A stretch of 64,000 bases of DNA from Cytophagales bacterium (GTDB lineage Bacteria; Bacteroidota; Bacteroidia; Cytophagales; Thermoflexibacteraceae), in contig JAAFKA010000015.1 in the NCBI GenBank assembly GCA_013299115.1, positions 59,625 through 123,624 of the forward strand, in the 5' to 3' direction. The notes below the pieces were generated by a model. It had not been told where the DNA came from and ran no database searches. It saw nothing but the letters and a program-made list of their open reading frames with translations. Position numbers and translations under genes: made by a program. Shown one piece after another: positions 8,366 through 16,045 of the stretch; position 1 is the stretch's first letter, and each line of letters starts with the position of its first letter.

Positions 8366-9514
8366 ATGCGAGTTTATCTTGACAATGCAGCCACTACGCC
8401 CTTAGACAAGGCTGTTGTAGAGGCGATGTTGCCGTATATGACCGAACATTTCGGCAATCCTTCATCTATCCATAGTTTTGGGAGCAAAGTGCGTGCTGCC
8501 ATAGAGCAGGCTCGCAAAAAAGTGGCTACCTTGCTCAATACTTCGCCCTCCGAAATTTTTTTCACTTCGGGTGGTACAGAGGCAGACAACACTGCCTTGC
8601 GTTGTGCCATAGAAACCTACGAAATCAAGCATTTAATTTCCTCACCTCTCGAACACCATGCCGTTTCGCACACCTTAGAAGACTTGGCACGTTGCTACCA
8701 AATCAACTATTCTTTGCTAAAAGTAGATAGCAAGGGCAATATAAACCTCGACGAATTGGAAACTTTATTGCAAAAAAATCCCAACTCTTTAGTTTCCCTC
8801 ATGCATGGCAACAACGAAATTGGCAACCTCAATGACTTGGCTGTTCTTGGCGACTTGTGCGAAAAATATCAGGCTTATTTTCATTCAGATACAGTGCAGA
8901 CGGTTGGGCATTTTCCTTTGGACTTGCAAAAGCTAAAAGTTCACTCCATTGCAGGTGCTGCCCACAAATTTCATGGACCCAAAGGCGTAGGTTTTATGTA
9001 TATCAAAAATGACAAAAAACTGAAACCTTTTATCACAGGTGGGTCGCAAGAACGTAATATGCGTGGGGGAACAGAAAATGTATATGGTATTGTGGGGCTT
9101 GCCAAAGCCTTAGAGTTGGCAGTAGGCGAAATGGAGGCTCACCGCCAGCACATTACCGCACTCAAAACCTATATGAAACAACGCCTTGCAGAAACTTTTG
9201 ACAACATTCAATTCAATGGCGAGTCGGGCAATGTTAGCAACAGCCTTTATACTGTACTCAATGTAAGTTTTCCGCCTTCGGAGGACAATGATATGTTACT
9301 GTTTAACCTCGATATTCACAAAATAGCAGCTTCGGGTGGCAGTGCTTGTTCCAGTGGGTCAAGTGTAGGCTCTCACGTCTTGGCAGCCATTGGTGCAAGC
9401 AAAGACAGAGCCAATGTAAGGTTTTCGTTTAGTAAGTACAATACGCAAGAAGAAATTGACTATGTAGTAAGCAAATTGGCAGCGTTGTATAAGGTAGAAA
9501 GTGTGGCGGTGTAG
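8366..9514 (+). CDS. cysteine desulfurase (NifS/IscS class)
   Basis: This PLP enzyme removes sulfur from cysteine for Fe-S cluster and thio-cofactor assembly. MRVYLDNAATTPLDKAV opens the protein, which is the standard N-terminus and the reason for choosing ATG 8366 over an upstream TTG. The PLP-binding lysine lies in AGAAHKFHGPKGVGFMY. The persulfide-forming Cys is in ASGGSACSSGS, a short loop as in group II IscS-like enzymes. The length of 382 residues is normal. No IscU or SufBCD neighbours are present, so the cellular partner cannot be named. Confidence 0.93.
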   Translation: MRVYLDNAATTPLDKAVVEAMLPYMTEHFGNPSSIHSFGSKVRAAIEQARKKVATLLNTSPSEIFFTSGGTEADNTALRCAIETYEIKHLISSPLEHHAVSHTLEDLARCYQINYSLLKVDSKGNINLDELETLLQKNPNSLVSLMHGNNEIGNLNDLAVLGDLCEKYQAYFHSDTVQTVGHFPLDLQKLKVHSIAGAAHKFHGPKGVGFMYIKNDKKLKPFITGGSQERNMRGGTENVYGIVGLAKALELAVGEMEAHRQHITALKTYMKQRLAETFDNIQFNGESGNVSNSLYTVLNVSFPPSEDNDMLLFNLDIHKIAASGGSACSSGSSVGSHVLAAIGASKDRANVRFSFSKYNTQEEIDYVVSKLAALYKVESVAV

Positions 9515-9562
9515 TCGTTTGTGCGGACACAAACAACAGCAAAGGGTGTAATATACAACTTT

Positions 9563-9628
9563 GGAAAGTGCTTTTGGGATTAATGGGCTGCACGAAAACC
9601 TATAAGGTTTTAAAAACCTTATAGGTTT
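9563..9628. repeat. composite repeat: conserved flank plus AACCTATAAGG palindrome
   Basis: The flank GGAAAGTGCTTTTG (9563-9576), continuing as GGATTAATGGGC, recurs at 49106-49119 next to a different hairpin. It is followed at 9596-9628 by the 33-nt AAACCTATAAGGTTT palindrome also found at 1431-1463. This shows that at least some hairpins belong to longer repeated units. Confidence 0.75.
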
Positions 9629-9665
9629 AGTCCTTGATAATGAGGTAGTTGTAAAAAATAATGTC

Positions 9666-9700
9666 CAGAACTAACAGTTCTCTAAAAACTGTTAGTTCTG
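9666..9700. repeat. palindromic repeat, AGAACTAACA family
   Basis: A 14-bp inverted repeat (CAGAACTAACAGTT / AACTGTTAGTTCTG) preceded by AATAATGTC. The family also occurs at 18911-18947 and 49128-49160, where the same AATG..AG lead-in precedes ACTAACA. It is located just after the stop of the VOC gene on the other strand, between two convergent genes. Confidence 0.8.
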
Positions 9701-9713
9701 AAATTTTCACAAA

Positions 9714-10088
9714 CTATTTTCGAGAGTGAAGTCCAATCGTATTGCCTTCGCTGTCGATGAAAACGGAAACAAAACCAAATTCACCAATACTCATTTTAGG
9801 TTGCACCACTTTTCCGCCAGCTTTTTCAATTCTTTGCTCCTCTGCTATGCAATCTTCGGTTTCAAAATACACGACTGTATTGTTTCCTGTGGGTATAAAA
9901 TCTTCTTTTTCTACCAAAGCACCTGAAATATTTCCTCCTTCGTAGTTAGAAGGGAAAAAACATTGTTTTCCCCATTCTATGGGCAAGTCGGTAAACTCTA
10001 TGTTGAATACTGCGGCATAGAATTTTTTTGCTCGGTCTAAGTTGGCTACGTGAATATCGAACCAACACACTGGATTTACATTTTTCAT
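9714..10088 (-). CDS. VOC-family (glyoxalase/bleomycin-resistance fold) protein
   Basis: This 124-residue protein has paired beta-alpha-beta-beta-beta halves: VNPVCWFDIHVANLDRAKKF at the N-terminus and a second half ending in FGFVSVFIDSEGNTIGLHS. The metal-ligand positions typical of VOC enzymes (N-terminal His in FDIHV, Glu in VVYFETED, C-terminal GNTIGLHS) appear in part. The family includes lyases, dioxygenases and binding proteins, and the substrate cannot be inferred. It is probably a stand-alone gene. Confidence 0.85.
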   Translation of the reverse strand: MKNVNPVCWFDIHVANLDRAKKFYAAVFNIEFTDLPIEWGKQCFFPSNYEGGNISGALVEKEDFIPTGNNTVVYFETEDCIAEEQRIEKAGGKVVQPKMSIGEFGFVSVFIDSEGNTIGLHSRK

Positions 10089-10154
10089 TTTTTTAGGTTA
10101 TTTTAGTTTTGTTGCAAAATTGCAATGCGGTTGTAAAGTTGTAAAAAGGTGTCG

Positions 10155-10191
10155 TTCAAGATGACATCTTTTCGAAAGATGTCATCTTGAA
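10155..10191. repeat. palindromic repeat, AAGATGACATCTT type
   Basis: A perfect 17-bp inverted repeat around CG (TTCAAGATGACATCTTT / AAAGATGTCATCTTGAA). It is enclosed by a second imperfect stem (AGTTGTAAAA near 10136 and TTTTACAACT near 10208), giving a hairpin of about 70 nt. It lies between the VOC gene and the AraC-type gene, both on the minus strand. Confidence 0.75.
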
Positions 10192-10264
10192 TAACATCTT
10201 TTACAACTATCACGATGCAAAAATATAAGAAATTGAATAGTTAAAATTGTAAAAATGGGACAAT

Positions 10265-10777
10265 TCAAATTTTATTTTCAAAAATCAACGACATTTTTAA
10301 GTCATCTCCGTAAAATTCTTTGGGTGTAAGTCCTGTAAACTCCTTAAAATCTTTGATAAAATGAGCTTGGTCAAAATATTCGTTTTCATAAGCCAAATCT
10401 GTAAGGCTGGTAACTTCGTTTGCCAATAGTTTTTTTAAGGGAACAGCCGTATTTTCCATTTCTTTTACTGGAATGGTGGCAAAAGGCACAAAACCATTGG
10501 GATAAAAACAAACAAAAAAAGTACCTGTTCTGCCTGTTGGTTCTACTTCGTAGGGCTTCGTTAGTTGCCCAATCAAAAAACACTTTGGCAAGGTGATACT
10601 TTCTTTGCTGTTTAGGTGGTGTTTGTAAGGGGCACCATAATGAAAAATCAGTTTCATACAACCATCAGGAACTATGGTGTTTCGGGTTGGTGTTTTCTCC
10701 TGCGGACTTTCTAACGTCCAGTAGCATTTGACAAATTCTGCCAATGCTTGACTTGGTTCAAAAATTTGGGGCTTCAT
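10265..10777 (-). pseudogene. AraC-family regulator with internal deletion
   Basis: Residues 1-115 match the N-terminal sensor part of AraC-family proteins (ALAEFVKCYWTLE, PDGCMKLIFHYG, GRTGTFFVCFYPNGFVPF). The end has the second DNA-binding helix signature ENEYFDQAHFIKDFKEFTGL followed by TPKEFY. Related proteins are about 260-270 residues, whereas this one has 170. The region between VPLKKLLANEV and SLTDLAYENEYFDQ, which normally holds the linker and the first helix-turn-helix, is gone, about 90-100 residues in frame. It can hardly bind DNA as a normal AraC protein. Confidence 0.7.
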
Positions 10778-10793
10778 TAAGCAGACTTAGTTC

Positions 10794-11564
10794 TTATTTA
10801 TTTTTATCGTGGGTTACAATTTGCAATGACTTATCTAAAAGTGTGTCTGTAATTTTTTTACTTATTTTCTCAAAAAGTTCTTGCATTTGGGAAATATCAT
10901 TGTCTAAATCTTCTGAAACAGATTGATTTTCAGTATAAGTGTGCATAATTCCTAATTTTTTCATCTCCTCCAAAACTATTTTATTCATCAAAGATTCGTT
11001 GTGAATAATTAGGTTGCGAACCTTTGAAAACCGCAACAATTCTTTCCTATCATCAGCAGTTAAAATATTTTGGTCTTTTTTCTTTATCTGAACTTTGTCT
11101 AAAATAATTTCTATTGTTTTATCAATCGTATTACTTTGCACAATGCCTTTGATAGTTTCTTCTATAATATATTCTTGGCTACTTTCTAAACTTTCGCTTA
11201 AAAAAATGTCTGTAAACCTAACGTGAAGTCTATCTTCTCCAAAACAAATTTTTGGAAATAAAGAATGTAAGGTATGCAGATGGTCGTAAAGCAATTTTTC
11301 AAAAGCCGAATAAATATCTACCAAAACTTTTTCATTGTGCAACTGCTCATAAGTTTTACTACGACCTTTCAGTTCTTGATTTACTCTTGCATACTCATTG
11401 GATAACAATAACAAATTATTGCTTGCAGAGGTGTTTATCAACTCAAAAGCCCTTTCAGAAATTTCTTTGTGCAATCTGAAAAGATTGATGAGTTCTTTCT
11501 TTTTATCAAAATTATTTTGATTTTCAGAAATCTGGGCTTTAAATAGAAAATCTTTATTCTCCAT
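10794..11564 (-). CDS. HEPN-like protein paired with ParA ATPase
   Basis: This 256-residue, mostly helical protein has no signal peptide. RNLIIH at residues 183-188 fits the R-x4-6-H catalytic motif of HEPN ribonucleases, with Asn after the Arg as in the common RNxxxH form. The helix VDIYSAFEKLLYDHLHTLH (about 82-100) resembles the acidic helix of RiboL-PSP-type HEPN domains. The start codon lies 2 nt after the stop of the ParA gene, so translation is probably coupled. The role is inferred as an effector (RNase) of a defence or toxin-antitoxin-like unit, or a ParA partner. No close family can be named with certainty. Confidence 0.6.
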   Translation of the reverse strand: MENKDFLFKAQISENQNNFDKKKELINLFRLHKEISERAFELINTSASNNLLLLSNEYARVNQELKGRSKTYEQLHNEKVLVDIYSAFEKLLYDHLHTLHSLFPKICFGEDRLHVRFTDIFLSESLESSQEYIIEETIKGIVQSNTIDKTIEIILDKVQIKKKDQNILTADDRKELLRFSKVRNLIIHNESLMNKIVLEEMKKLGIMHTYTENQSVSEDLDNDISQMQELFEKISKKITDTLLDKSLQIVTHDKNK

Positions 11565-11566
11565 AC

Positions 11567-12706
11567 CTACAAAAGTTTTATCCTTTCTAATAAATCATTA
11601 GCAAAGGTTTCATAACCTTGTTTGATTAGTTCCAATTCTTCTATTTTTAAGGGCATTGTTTGTTTATAATTTTTTATGTCCTCTGCCTCTTCGGGGTATT
11701 TATCAACATAAGTATCAAAATCGCATTTACCTAAGTTCCAAATAGGGGTTTTTAGTCTTTGAGCAAAATTGGGGTGTGTATTATGCGTGTGCATAATAGA
11801 TTTACCTCCAATATTTTCATTCACATTTTCACTAATAGCTATATCCTTTGCAATATCTTTTTGTATGGATTGTGCTATTTGTTGAGCATAATAATAATTG
11901 CCCTTTGCTAAATCTAAGTCATTAACTCCTGTATATTTTTTAGCATTGAAAATAGTATAGCCTAAGAATTTCACAAAAGGGAAATCATAGATTTCTTTTT
12001 TACCATTTTTCAAAAGCAAACGCATCAGCTCAAACTCTTTTTTCCAAATAGTAAGTGCCTCGCCAATATTTCGGATACCATACAAAGAAAACAAATCGGG
12101 CAAACAAGGAATAAAAAAGCCATCAACAGTAGAAATAATGACTTTGTTTAAAGTTCCCAAGCTCGGAGAAGTATCAATGAGAACAAAATCGTAACCATTT
12201 ATTTTGCTATACTCTTGAGCAATATTTCTGATTTTAAAAATAGTTCGCAAAGCCAAAGGGTCACTCAGCATGGCTTTACTCCATCTTTCCGAAATAATAC
12301 TTTCATAAGTATTTACAGAGAGTCTGCCTACTATTAAATCTAATTTTCCTGAAATACTATCATCAGTCAGTTTGTAAGGCGGTGGAAGTGTTTCTATATC
12401 TGATTCGCCCTGCTCAGTAGGACTAAGCAAAAAATGACTACTTCTTGGTTCGTGTATAAGTTTTTGAAAATCAGGTTCTCCTATTTTTTCTTTAGCAACT
12501 TTAAAATCTTTGATGAAGTCATCTTCCTTTTCCCAAATATTACCTATCTGATTTTCTGCAATACTATAAATACTGAGATTGCATTGTGGGTCTAAATCAA
12601 TCATTAGAACTTTTTTGCCCATTTCGGCAAGAATATGCCCCAAATGATAGGTTAAAGTAGTTTTTCCTACTCCACCTTTGTTGTTGAATATAGATAGGAT
12701 TTTCAT
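11567..12706 (-). CDS. ParA/Soj-type P-loop ATPase
   Basis: This MinD/ParA-superfamily ATPase has 379 residues. The deviant Walker A KGGVGKTT is at 10-17, switch I/Walker A' follows in MIDLDPQCNLS, and Walker B is in DFVLIDTSPSLGTLNK. It is longer than chromosomal Soj (about 250 residues), with an insert of about 100 residues between the DPQ and IDT motifs and a C-terminal extension with several Lys-rich helices. No ParB gene or parS-like cluster is adjacent; instead a HEPN-type gene follows by 2 bp. That context points to an accessory or defence role rather than chromosome partition. Confidence 0.85.
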   Translation of the reverse strand: MKILSIFNNKGGVGKTTLTYHLGHILAEMGKKVLMIDLDPQCNLSIYSIAENQIGNIWEKEDDFIKDFKVAKEKIGEPDFQKLIHEPRSSHFLLSPTEQGESDIETLPPPYKLTDDSISGKLDLIVGRLSVNTYESIISERWSKAMLSDPLALRTIFKIRNIAQEYSKINGYDFVLIDTSPSLGTLNKVIISTVDGFFIPCLPDLFSLYGIRNIGEALTIWKKEFELMRLLLKNGKKEIYDFPFVKFLGYTIFNAKKYTGVNDLDLAKGNYYYAQQIAQSIQKDIAKDIAISENVNENIGGKSIMHTHNTHPNFAQRLKTPIWNLGKCDFDTYVDKYPEEAEDIKNYKQTMPLKIEELELIKQGYETFANDLLERIKLL

Positions 12707-12763
12707 AAATTATTTGTTTGGTATAAAAATACTACTGAATTATTTTATTGTGAACAAAAATAC

Positions 12764-13495
12764 CTAATCCGAAACCTGTTCAGGTACGATTGCCTTGCGA
12801 ATATGCTCATTTATTCGGTCTGTTTCCACCAATCCGTCGCGGAGTCTGATGATTCGGTGTGCATAATTGGCTATGTCCTCCTCGTGTGTAACCATGATGA
12901 TGGTGTTGCCTTTTTTATGCAAAATATCGAACAACTCCATAATTTCGTGAGAAGTTTTGCTGTCCAAATTCCCTGTCGGCTCGTCTGCCAAAATAATGCT
13001 GGGGTCATTTACCAATGCCCTCGCAATGGCTACGCGTTGGCGTTGCCCACCCGATAATTCGTTGGGTTTGTGGGTGGCTCTGTTGGCAAGCCCCACACTT
13101 CGCAAGGCTTCGTAGGCTTTTTCTCTACGACTGCTGCTGCTGTACCCTGCATAGACCAAAGGCAGTGCCACATTGTCTAAGGCAGTAGAACGGGGCAATA
13201 AGTTGAAAGTTTGGAACACAAAACCAATTTCTTTGTTGCGGATTTCGGCTAATTCGTCCTCGTCCATTTGGCTCACGTTTTTGCCACTCAAAAAATAGTC
13301 GCCGTTGGAAGGGGTATCTAAACAACCCACAATGTTCATTAAGGTAGATTTGCCCGACCCCGAAGGCCCCATAAAAGCTACATATTCTCCTCGTTGTACA
13401 GTGATACTCACTGATTTGAGGGCGTGGATAATCTCCTCTCCCATTTGGTAGCTGCGTGCAATATTTACTGTTCGGATAACTTCTTTTGGTGTCAT
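12764..13495 (-). CDS. ABC transporter ATP-binding protein, MacB/LolD type
   Basis: This 243-residue ATPase has Walker [11 protein letters not shown]-loop [13 protein letters not shown], signature [15 protein letters not shown], Walker [14 protein letters not shown] and an H-loop in IIMVTHEED. The closest class is the LolD/MacB/FtsE group, which works with FtsX-like permeases in lipoprotein release or efflux. No permease gene is in the neighbourhood. It follows the hypothetical gene at 13517-13978 by 21 bp and is probably co-transcribed with it. Confidence 0.92.
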   Translation of the reverse strand: MTPKEVIRTVNIARSYQMGEEIIHALKSVSITVQRGEYVAFMGPSGSGKSTLMNIVGCLDTPSNGDYFLSGKNVSQMDEDELAEIRNKEIGFVFQTFNLLPRSTALDNVALPLVYAGYSSSSRREKAYEALRSVGLANRATHKPNELSGGQRQRVAIARALVNDPSIILADEPTGNLDSKTSHEIMELFDILHKKGNTIIMVTHEEDIANYAHRIIRLRDGLVETDRINEHIRKAIVPEQVSD

Positions 13496-13516
13496 AGTTT
13501 TAGAAACCCAATAGGC

Positions 13517-13978
13517 TTACATTTCGTTGAGGGTCTTTTTGAAGGAATTATATTTTTTCCAATCTTGCAATTTGTCGTACCAAATTTTATTGTCTGACAA
13601 ACGAATGATAGGAATAAATTTGATAACCATATAGCAAACAAAATGGTGGTTGCCGTTTTGCACATCGAGTCGCAAAGGTTTGAAGGCAAAGCCCAAACTG
13701 CGGTCTTCTATGGCTCTGTACGTGGTATCGAAACCCAAATTGCAACTCAATAATTGAGAAGAAGCAAAGAGCAAATGGTGAGGTTGCCCTGTTTGGTTGT
13801 CGATGCCCTGAAAGTGAAAAAACTCCCCATCTAACCAAAAATTGCCCTTGTATTTGTGCAGAGGGTCTATAAAAGCAGCTTGGGCTTTTACCCAATCGAA
13901 AAATCCTCTGTTTTCTATGTCATCTTTGTAGATTAACAGGGTTTCTACTTTTTCGGTGTTAAAAATATTTTCTTGCAT
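13517..13978 (-). CDS. hypothetical protein
   Basis: A 153-residue protein from ATG 13978 (MQENIFNTEKVETLLIYK); an ATG twelve nt upstream is also possible. It has no signal peptide or membrane segment. Aromatic-rich segments (KYKGNFWLDGEFFHFQGID, HHLLFASSQLL) suggest a beta-rich soluble fold. I do not recognise the family. It precedes the MacB/LolD-type ATPase gene by 21 bp on the same strand, so a shared transcript is likely. Confidence 0.65.
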   Translation of the reverse strand: MQENIFNTEKVETLLIYKDDIENRGFFDWVKAQAAFIDPLHKYKGNFWLDGEFFHFQGIDNQTGQPHHLLFASSQLLSCNLGFDTTYRAIEDRSLGFAFKPLRLDVQNGNHHFVCYMVIKFIPIIRLSDNKIWYDKLQDWKKYNSFKKTLNEM

Positions 13979-14026
13979 CTTCGTTTGCAATTATTTGCAA
14001 TGTGGTTTAGACTGTAATTGAATAAC

Positions 14027-15565
14027 TTAACTTTCAAAAATATCATTTGTTATGTTGTCTTGTGTTTTTCGTTCTGCTTTTTTCAACACTTCTACACTGG
14101 TGGGCAAGTGCAGTCTTTTGCCATCTAACAGTTCTTGCACAGAGATAACAGTTATTTTGGGGTAGCTATGCCCCAATAATTTGTTTTGGTAAGTTCCATA
14201 TTTTTCGGCTTCTTTTACCAAGTTTGGCATGGGGTACAAAGTTAGCAAAAATCCCATGACTGCTTTTTCTCTTTCCACTGTGCCAAATAAATCACGCACT
14301 ACACTTGGCGAAAGGGTTTTGTTAGATTTGACAGAGAAAATAGCTTGCTCAAAAATATGTTCTTGTTTTTCATCATAATCTACAATGAATATAGTACCGT
14401 CTATGCCTCCATCACCGCCTTTTTTAGCATTAATAATTGCCCTGTTGTTGGAGTAGGTTAAAATAATCCATTTTTCGAATTCTTTTCTCACTCTATCATC
14501 TTGCTTATTAGCTAAGGCGACAGCACTTGCAAAATCTTCTGGCACACCGTCAAGTGCTAATTTTGCAGGTCTTATGATTTGTTTTGTATCTTTATCAACC
14601 AAGTCTTTGGTAAAATCTCCTCCAAAACTATCTTCTAATCTTTTCAAAATCAAGGAAATAGATTGATAGGTAATGTCAATTCCTATCCAATTTCTTTTTA
14701 ACCTTTCTGCAACTGCAATCGTGGTTCCGCAACCGCAATAGGCATCTAAAACAGTATTACCCTCATTAGAACTTGCTTTGATAATCCTTTCTAATAAACT
14801 TTCGGGTTTTTGAGTTGGGTAACCCAATCTTTCTTTTGATTGAGAATTAAGATAGGAAATTTCCCAAACATCACGCATTGCTTTTTCCCTACTTGTATCT
14901 TCTGTATAAATTTGCGTTATTACTTTACCTTTTTCAGCAGTAGATAGTCTTTTGGCTTTGTGTTTAGATTTTTTAGAATAAGGTTCATACAACAAATTAA
15001 ACGTAAAATCTTTCTTCGTTTTTGTATAAAAAAATACAACATCATGCATACTTTGAAAATGTTTGGTTGCTCCTGTCCAACGCTGATAACTCCATACAAT
15101 TTCGTTCTGAAACTCCCCACCCTTAGCCAAAAACACACCATCGCAAACTAACTTCAAATAATGGCTTGCCGTAGGGTCGCAATGCAAATAAAATGAACCT
15201 GTTGGTTTTAATACTCTGTAAATTTCTGCAATCCGTTGGGTCATGCTTACCAAGTAAGAAAGTAAACTTCCTTTACCTAATACTTTTTCAAGTCCTAAAA
15301 TTAAGTTAATACTTTGTTTGGTAAAAACACCATTTTTATTGCTTATAATATCATCAAGTCCTTCGTTAGCTATGCTATTCCAAGTCCATGTATCTACAAA
15401 AGCCTGTGCTTGTGCCACATCTTCTTTGCCAATATTATTATAAATTTGATTATAGTTCCTTTTGGAATTAAACGGAGGGTCTATATAACACAAATCTACA
15501 CTTTCATCTTTCACGTGCTTGCGTAAAACTTCTAAGTTATCTCCGTAATAAAGTAGGTTTTTCAT
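14027..15565 (-). CDS. DNA methyltransferase fused to an Mrr-like restriction nuclease domain (copy 2)
   Basis: This is a paralogue of the enzyme at 3495-5213, with the same order of parts: DPPFNS near the N-terminus (about residues 29-34), a variable centre, the AdoMet loop DAYCGCGTT, then GGDGGIDG and IFSVKS of the nuclease-like domain. Flanking parts are nearly the same as copy 1 (for example RLGYPTQKPE and LLERIIKASSNEG), but the centre is about 60 residues shorter and unrelated in sequence (WSYQRWTGATKHFQSMHD...). The two enzymes should therefore recognise different DNA sites. It is on the minus strand and monocistronic by appearance. Confidence 0.88.
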   Translation of the reverse strand: MKNLLYYGDNLEVLRKHVKDESVDLCYIDPPFNSKRNYNQIYNNIGKEDVAQAQAFVDTWTWNSIANEGLDDIISNKNGVFTKQSINLILGLEKVLGKGSLLSYLVSMTQRIAEIYRVLKPTGSFYLHCDPTASHYLKLVCDGVFLAKGGEFQNEIVWSYQRWTGATKHFQSMHDVVFFYTKTKKDFTFNLLYEPYSKKSKHKAKRLSTAEKGKVITQIYTEDTSREKAMRDVWEISYLNSQSKERLGYPTQKPESLLERIIKASSNEGNTVLDAYCGCGTTIAVAERLKRNWIGIDITYQSISLILKRLEDSFGGDFTKDLVDKDTKQIIRPAKLALDGVPEDFASAVALANKQDDRVRKEFEKWIILTYSNNRAIINAKKGGDGGIDGTIFIVDYDEKQEHIFEQAIFSVKSNKTLSPSVVRDLFGTVEREKAVMGFLLTLYPMPNLVKEAEKYGTYQNKLLGHSYPKITVISVQELLDGKRLHLPTSVEVLKKAERKTQDNITNDIFES

Positions 15566-15705
15566 ATTAAGTTTTTTTCAAAGTTAGTATTTTTAAAATC
15601 AACACTTACCAAACTAAAAAACCCAAAGCCTACACACAAGTTGCTATTGAACTTGATAGGTAGGTGCTGGGTTTGGCGTTGGCAATTTGATAAACCTTTG
15701 TTTCT

Positions 15706-15822
15706 TTACTTGTGCTTTGCTACTTCGTGCTTTTTTGCGTAAGTAGGACAAGTTTTTTGGGCGCAGCCACCTGCAACTGCCAAAATTGCGACAATAGTAC
15801 AAAGAAATGCTAACTTTTTCAT
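15706..15822 (-). CDS. small lipoprotein, 38 residues
   Basis: A minus-strand ORF translates to a positively charged start (MKKLAFLCTIVAILAVAG), then GC as the lipobox end, then a short tail AQKTCPTYAKKHEVAKHK. The signal peptide plus Cys predicts a lipoprotein whose mature part is only about 19 residues. Tiny Cys- and Lys-rich lipoproteins of this form are frequent in Bacteroidota. Function is unknown. It lies between the second methyltransferase gene and a 116-bp inverted-repeat element. Confidence 0.6.
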   Translation of the reverse strand: MKKLAFLCTIVAILAVAGGCAQKTCPTYAKKHEVAKHK

Positions 15823-15915
15823 GGGTTGTAGTGATTATTTTTCAATTAATTACGAAAGTTAGCAGAAAAAGTTTGCACAAACAAACGAATTACTAAGTTT
15901 TTGTTTCCTATAAAA

Positions 15916-16031
15916 AGAGGTTATTACGATTTGTACTGTACCCTTTGGCGGGGGTTGCCTCCAACTGCAGGGTCAATTAGTTGAAAATCAAGAAGTTATT
16001 TTTTTATACAAAAATTATCGTAATAACCTCT
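15916..16031. repeat. 116-bp element with 15-bp perfect terminal inverted repeats
   Basis: AGAGGTTATTACGAT at 15916-15930 is repeated as its exact complement at 16017-16031. The interior contains a GC-rich patch (CCCTTTGGCGGGGGTTGCC...GCAGGGT) that can form a secondary stem with ACCCT/AGGGT ends, then AT-rich sequence. It begins 93 bp upstream of the small lipoprotein start and ends 15 bp before the stop of the 16046-17761 gene. MITE-like; no coding capacity. Confidence 0.7.
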
Positions 16032-16045
16032 AAAGATAGAAATTA

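Noticed and set aside
11567..12706. Chromosomal ParA of an origin or plasmid partition locus
   Set aside because: No ParB gene, no parS-like palindrome cluster, no replication initiator; neighbours are accessory genes.
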